64,000 bases of DNA from Varroa destructor (taxonomy: Eukaryota > Arthropoda > Arachnida > Mesostigmata > Varroidae), in the NCBI RefSeq assembly GCF_002443255.2, contig NW_019211454.1, positions 9,136,248 to 9,200,247 of the forward strand, given 5' to 3'. The notes under the pieces are model-generated. The model saw only the letters and a list, made by a program, of their open reading frames with translations, was not told the DNA's origin and did no database searches. Shown in pieces: positions 59,926 through 64,000 of the stretch. The position numbers and the translations under genes are program-made. How positions within the stretch are numbered: the stretch's first letter is position 1; every line of letters starts with the position of its first letter.

Positions 59926-61885
59926 AGTAACGGGATAGATTGCTGGCACGGATTGGCCGGATTCCCCCACCCTTAATTTACAATTAACGATTTCTTCGTT
60001 GACCAGCAGCACTGGTATCAGCAGCTGACGACACTTGATAAGCCAGCCGCCATTGCCTTCTACTTCTGATGTGTGTACTTACTGTCCTCGCTAATGCTGA
60101 TGGCGCTGCTGACGCGATGGTTGTTATTTACCATTGCAGATTGGACTTTCGGGCAACCCGCAACCATTTGCGCAATTCGCGGCGATGATTTCAATCTCTT
60201 ACTTCAGCTGTGTCTTGTCTTAATCATAACCAGCGGCTTTGAGTCAAGCATAACGGATCGTTCGACCCGTTTAATAATCCTGGTCTATATCACACACGCC
60301 AATTGTTTTTATGGTCACTTCTGATAAGCTGAAGGGGGAACGATATGGTGAAAGGCTAAAGTGGAATGGGACCGCCCAAAGGTTTATCAGTTAAGGGCCG
60401 AACGTTGGACACCGGCGACTCGTTATTGCGTAGACAGGCAGTAGTTAAGATACGATCGTAGGAACTATGTGGATTACCCGTTTTGCTCTAGATCTCTAAT
60501 CGCCATTTTTACTTGACTGACATCGAGACTAGAATAAAAAAAAGCAGAAAAACCGGGTCAATTAGTGCTAAGCTCAGGCTGATATAAGCTTACAAACTGT
60601 TATCTACGTATTTGTCTGCGTACATATCACACAAAGGAGTCATTTGATTTACATGCAGTGAGCATGTAAAACAACGACTAGAGGGCCGAAACTTCCGGAT
60701 GAGATAAAGGTACTTCTTTCGCATCGATCCTTGCACAGACATACAAAGACGCACCTGCTAACAGAACAAAATCGAAAAATAACTAATGGTAACCGATAAG
60801 TAATTGCAACAAATGTCTTGTTTGCTTAGTGCTGATTCCAGGCTTCTACATGTTTACTTTACGTTGCGTCGGTACGGGTCCGACACGTTAACTAGGCTCC
60901 ATTCGATTAGAAGATCAGACACAGTATTACGTTTGATAGAGAACTGAAAAATATATTGTACATATTCTGCGTGGGCCCTCATATTCTTTTGTCTATACGA
61001 GCAAAACTCGGAAGAGCCTATTTCATAGAACACTAACCATATCCACAACACAGAACGCGGTGTTGAACACGTCATCATTAGGGCACCCTTACCTCACTAT
61101 GACGACCAGCAGTCGCTGGCTGTCGCAATGGCGGTTGGCGAAACGTGGAAAAATAAGAAACCGGCGATATATTGTTATCTCTCTAGTTTCTGCTAGTCAT
61201 TGTAGCGAGATTTGTTGAACTACTGCGGTACCACGGGGGAAAGGTTTATTTGAATGCTGTGTTGGCTAGTGGGTGTTCTGTTCGGTGTAACGGAGCGCGG
61301 ATAAATTTCAGTTTAATGATCAGTAATACACAGAGACATAGGAACAATTCTATTCATAAATGGGTATAGAAGAGAACTGATACCAGCGTTGTACGTGACT
61401 GCCAACTAAATGAAAACACAGAAATACAATATGATAGTCTATCCTTTTTGAGCAAAAGAGCAGATTATTATATTATCAACATATTACAATGTTATAAACT
61501 GAGTACAAACACCGCAGCGATAGCAGTAAGCATATCAAACTCGTAGAAATACGCGTTAAAGGTCTCTTGTCAGCCCTCATCGACAAAAGTTTATATAGAC
61601 ATATTTAATCAGCCCATAGGTCCTAGATTAGCACCACTAACAACATTGCGTGAGGCAAAAAATACAGTCGTCTTCTATTTCTCTATAGCTGTCGTACGGC
61701 GTTCTTTCGACGATACGTTCGATTCAATTGCACATTAGAATTACGCTCCATAAGTCTCCAAAGATGAAGATCTTAAAAATGTATTTGAAGTAAATTTTGA
61801 GGCTCTGTTTCTGGAAAGGGCTAATATGAGAAAGGCTATAATAAACTCGTGAGGATATTAGTAGGTTACATCGACCCAATATGTG
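59926..61885. other. Noncoding block
   Basis: Frames at 60073-60324 and 60854-61078 are unsupported. The 5' part of the mariner relic may begin within the last 150 nt, but no motif is clear there. Confidence 0.45.
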
Positions 61886-61893
61886 TACCCGAT

Positions 61894-62665
61894 CATTTTC
61901 GAAGTGGTGATCTCTGCATCGACGGCAAGCTACGTACAGGTTGATTTCTGACTGTGGAGATGCTAAAGTGTCTACTAAAAACTGATCGAAATGCACGTAT
62001 CAGTCTTCACCAGAGTGCGAAAAGTAGAGGAGCCTCCAAATCGATTGTTCGAAAACATCTAGTCAAGCTAGCATCTGGGTTCCTCATGAATTAATCGATC
62101 CCCAATTGATACATTGCGTTGGCAGGGTCGGTTATTCTCTTGTACTAAACAGAAGTAACCACTTTGTTGCAAAGATGGTAACGGGTGGTTAACAGTGAAT
62201 CATTTAGAATAACCTCAGTCAAGACAGATCGTAGTTAGAACGTTGTAGCGCCTTTCAGACGAGAGCCAAAACCGGACCCTATTAATGATTTCGGCTAGAT
62301 CACAGAAAAGTACTCTTCTATGAACTTTTCCCAAACGGTAACTCAGGTAAGTATCTACTGTGAATAGCGCGATAGTCTAAGGACGAAAATACGACCATGA
62401 AATGCGGCCGGCCACGACAGGTGGAAGAGGAGGTATGTTTCATCATGGCAACACTAACTCTCATACCTTCTCAGCGATCCGCCAAAAATTGCAAACGGTT
62501 CAAATGGGATGTTCTACCTTACCCACCCTGTAGTCCTGATCTTGGTCCTTCTTATTATCTTTTTCGATCCTTGCAGAATGGAGAGGATTTTATGTCTCTA
62601 GAAGGTGAAAATCATACTAACCAGTTTATCGTAAACAAAGATATTCATCTCCAGAAAAGTTGAAT
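61894..62665 (+). mobile_element. Mariner-family transposon relic
   Basis: Tc1/mariner transposase segments occur in order in changing frames. Order: HFRSGDLCIDGKLRTG then a stop (61894-61944), matching the F-R-S-G-D and K-P-R-S-G-R-P region; a helix-turn-helix-like ISLHQSAKS...IVRKHLVKL (to about 62070); WVPHELI (62076-62096); VTG (62178-62186), where the first catalytic Asp should follow; VLFYELFPNG (62310-62339); FHHGN (62438-62452); and WDVLPYPPCSPDLGPSYYLF (62505-62564). Terminal inverted repeats were not identified; GGGCGAAAAAACGGTTTTC near 62738-62756 is a weak candidate for the right end. Confidence 0.8.
61894..62665 (+). pseudogene. Mariner transposase, inactivated
   Basis: Catalytic triad status: the Asp in the V-T-G-D-E motif is lost (GGT then stop near 62187-62192), the Asp of H-H-D-N is Gly (codon 62447-62449), and the Asp of S-P-D-L is kept (codon 62538-62540). 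D34D elements have 105 nt between the second and third Asp codons; here it is 91, a net loss of 14 nt that also shifts frame. Stops or frame changes occur at about 61942, 62070, 62190, 62361 and 62505. No enzyme can be made. Confidence 0.8.
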
Positions 62666-62669
62666 TGAA

Positions 62670-63640
62670 AGGCCGTTTAAAGACGAGCGAGGGTCATTGC
62701 TCTTCACGGCCATCGCAACATTGATTTAAGTTTTCTGGGCGAAAAAACGGTTTTCATCTAAAAGTTGACATGAATCCGGAACGAATCTAGAAACAACCAA
62801 TTTTGGTAAATTTTTTCCGTATTTCTCAACGTTCCGCTGCTCTTATTGCTGATATCCTACCGCAATATCGAAACGCCATGTCGCCGTGTTGTACGAACGT
62901 ACGTCATCGATTGTAAAATATCATTTGACCTGTCGTTCCATAGCAAAACAATCCGCTGCCCAACAAATTAACCAGTAGCTAGATAGGATAAGGATTCCGT
63001 GGACTACTGACAACTAGCGAATTAATGGCTGCCGCTCTCCTTCGACGATCGAAACAAAGAAGGGGTCCAAGCCGACTTGAGGTGAAGAGTCATCAAGCAG
63101 AATGTTAGCGAAAAAATTGTTGCCTGTGTCACACCTGCACATTACTACCCACACATAACTGTACGCATATATGCATTGCCTCTTTGAAGTGCTCAGTTCC
63201 ACTGTACAATGGATTCATACGGGACCTTTACTTAAGTTCAACGCAAGCCAGCGTAGGAACCGGCTTGAAGCTTAATCCGTTATACATCATCACAGGAATG
63301 TACGATCGACAGCATATCTACACAATTAGCAGTACATAGTCGTCGTTATAAATGGACTGGCAGGCAAAAAACCGCGTCGAGCGATCAACGCACCCTAGAA
63401 CGGGATGGGATTGCGCTGGGTAAGCAGCTAGCGTACGGTGTTCGTAGAAGAATGGGCAAGATCACATCTGCTCAGTGGTTCGGACTTTTCTAGCTTATCC
63501 CCAATTCAATAACACCCAAATGAGCGACCTAATGGTTGTTTGAAAATGCTCTTTGCCCATTGATACCACCTGTTTTCTGGGCATGTACTATACCATTGGC
63601 TATGAAGTAACGATGCTAGCTGACCTTTTCCTCAATATGT
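62670..63640. other. Noncoding block
   Basis: No supported gene. The first 100 nt may include the 3' end of the mariner copy. Confidence 0.5.
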
Positions 63641-63642
63641 CT

Positions 63643-63680
63643 GAGCGATCAGAATCGCTCATAAAAAAAAAAAAAAAAAA
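63643..63680. repeat. Hairpin followed by poly-A
   Basis: GAGCGAT, loop CAGA, ATCGCTC, then AT and A18 (63663-63680). This could be the 3' end of a retro-inserted RNA. It only superficially resembles a bacterial terminator, which is not meaningful here. Confidence 0.5.
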
Positions 63681-64000
63681 CTAGTTGTATTGAACACATA
63701 TCAGTTAAGAAAACGATTAAGAACTTATTCAAATCTTATAAAATATGTTCAGATATTGAGGAAAACTTGATCACATTCTTACCAGTATCCTTTAACGGAG
63801 TACACAGTTCTAAACCAAGGACGTCTGTGCAATTATAACCATTGTAACTATTTTTTTTGTTACCTGTTCAAACTATAACCTGCTGGTATTCGGCTCGTTT
63901 AAGATACTCTCAGAGTGAGCTCGTTGGTAACGGCCTTCAACAAACCGTCTTATTCCAATTAGTTCATCTCCGCGCACACGTCTAATTTGCAAGGTCAGTT
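63681..64000. other. Noncoding end of window
   Basis: Unique AT-rich sequence. Nothing recognised. Confidence 0.5.

Noticed and set aside
63643..63680. Rho-independent terminator
   Set aside because: The genome is eukaryotic by all other evidence; hairpin plus A-run is better explained as a retro-insertion end or chance.
1..64000. CRISPR array, operon, rRNA, 5S or U-snRNA genes
   Set aside because: Scanned by eye for regular direct repeats with spacers and for conserved RNA landmarks; none was found.

Overview
This window looks like noncoding nuclear DNA from an animal, most likely an arthropod. The evidence is AT-leaning composition (roughly 40% GC by eye), no long reading frames, abundant TA/CA/TC microsatellites, a decayed mariner-family transposase, a decayed R1-clade non-LTR reverse transcriptase and a tRNA-derived SINE. 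A chelicerate such as a mite is one possibility, but nothing here fixes the species. There is one 100-base run of N (54410-54509), the usual symbol for a scaffold gap of unknown size.

No complete protein-coding gene can be recognised. The longest open frames are 133-144 codons. With stop codons at about 6% of codons, I estimate that frames of this size arise by chance in 64 kb read in six frames. They also overlap each other on both strands, as chance frames do. Short internal exons cannot be excluded. I list the few frames with independent support (paired splice-like signals, a signal peptide at an ATG, or a strong acceptor), all at low confidence. The window may be intergenic, or lie inside very large introns.

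Layout. 1-21.5 kb is unique noncoding DNA with GC-richer patches near 3.6-4.8, 8.4-9.4 and 18.1-18.6 kb, and a candidate minus-strand exon at 20227-20440. 21.57-23.25 kb is a frame-shifted R1-clade retrotransposon relic. 23.3-37 kb is AT-rich, with a (TC)n block, a five-fold TAATTA cluster at 28.5 kb, a perfect 17-bp hairpin at 30.25 kb and several simple repeats. 37.1-37.6 kb is a CpG-richer patch with a good splice donor. 37.9-52 kb is noncoding, with paired TATCGATA sites at 40.5 kb, TA-repeat hairpins, a signal-peptide frame at 41.8 kb and an AP-1-like inverted repeat at 45.8 kb. 52.2-52.5 kb carries a degraded CDGSH iron-sulfur (CISD3-like) sequence. 54.0-54.9 kb holds a duplicated segment on either side of the gap, with poly-G noise that points to an assembly artefact. 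55.6-56.04 kb is a tandem tRNA-Ser-like SINE, next to a TA-repeat hairpin. 56-61.7 kb is GC-richer noncoding DNA. 61.89-62.67 kb is the mariner relic, and a poly-A tract lies at 63.66 kb.

The recognisable parts are independent mobile-element fossils and structural repeats, not a cooperating gene set. I found no operon, CRISPR array, rRNA or intact tRNA gene, and no convincing new multi-gene system. The most useful leads are the SINE dimer, the CDGSH pseudogene, the 17-bp hairpin, and the pattern of TA microsatellites cradled by inverted repeats.
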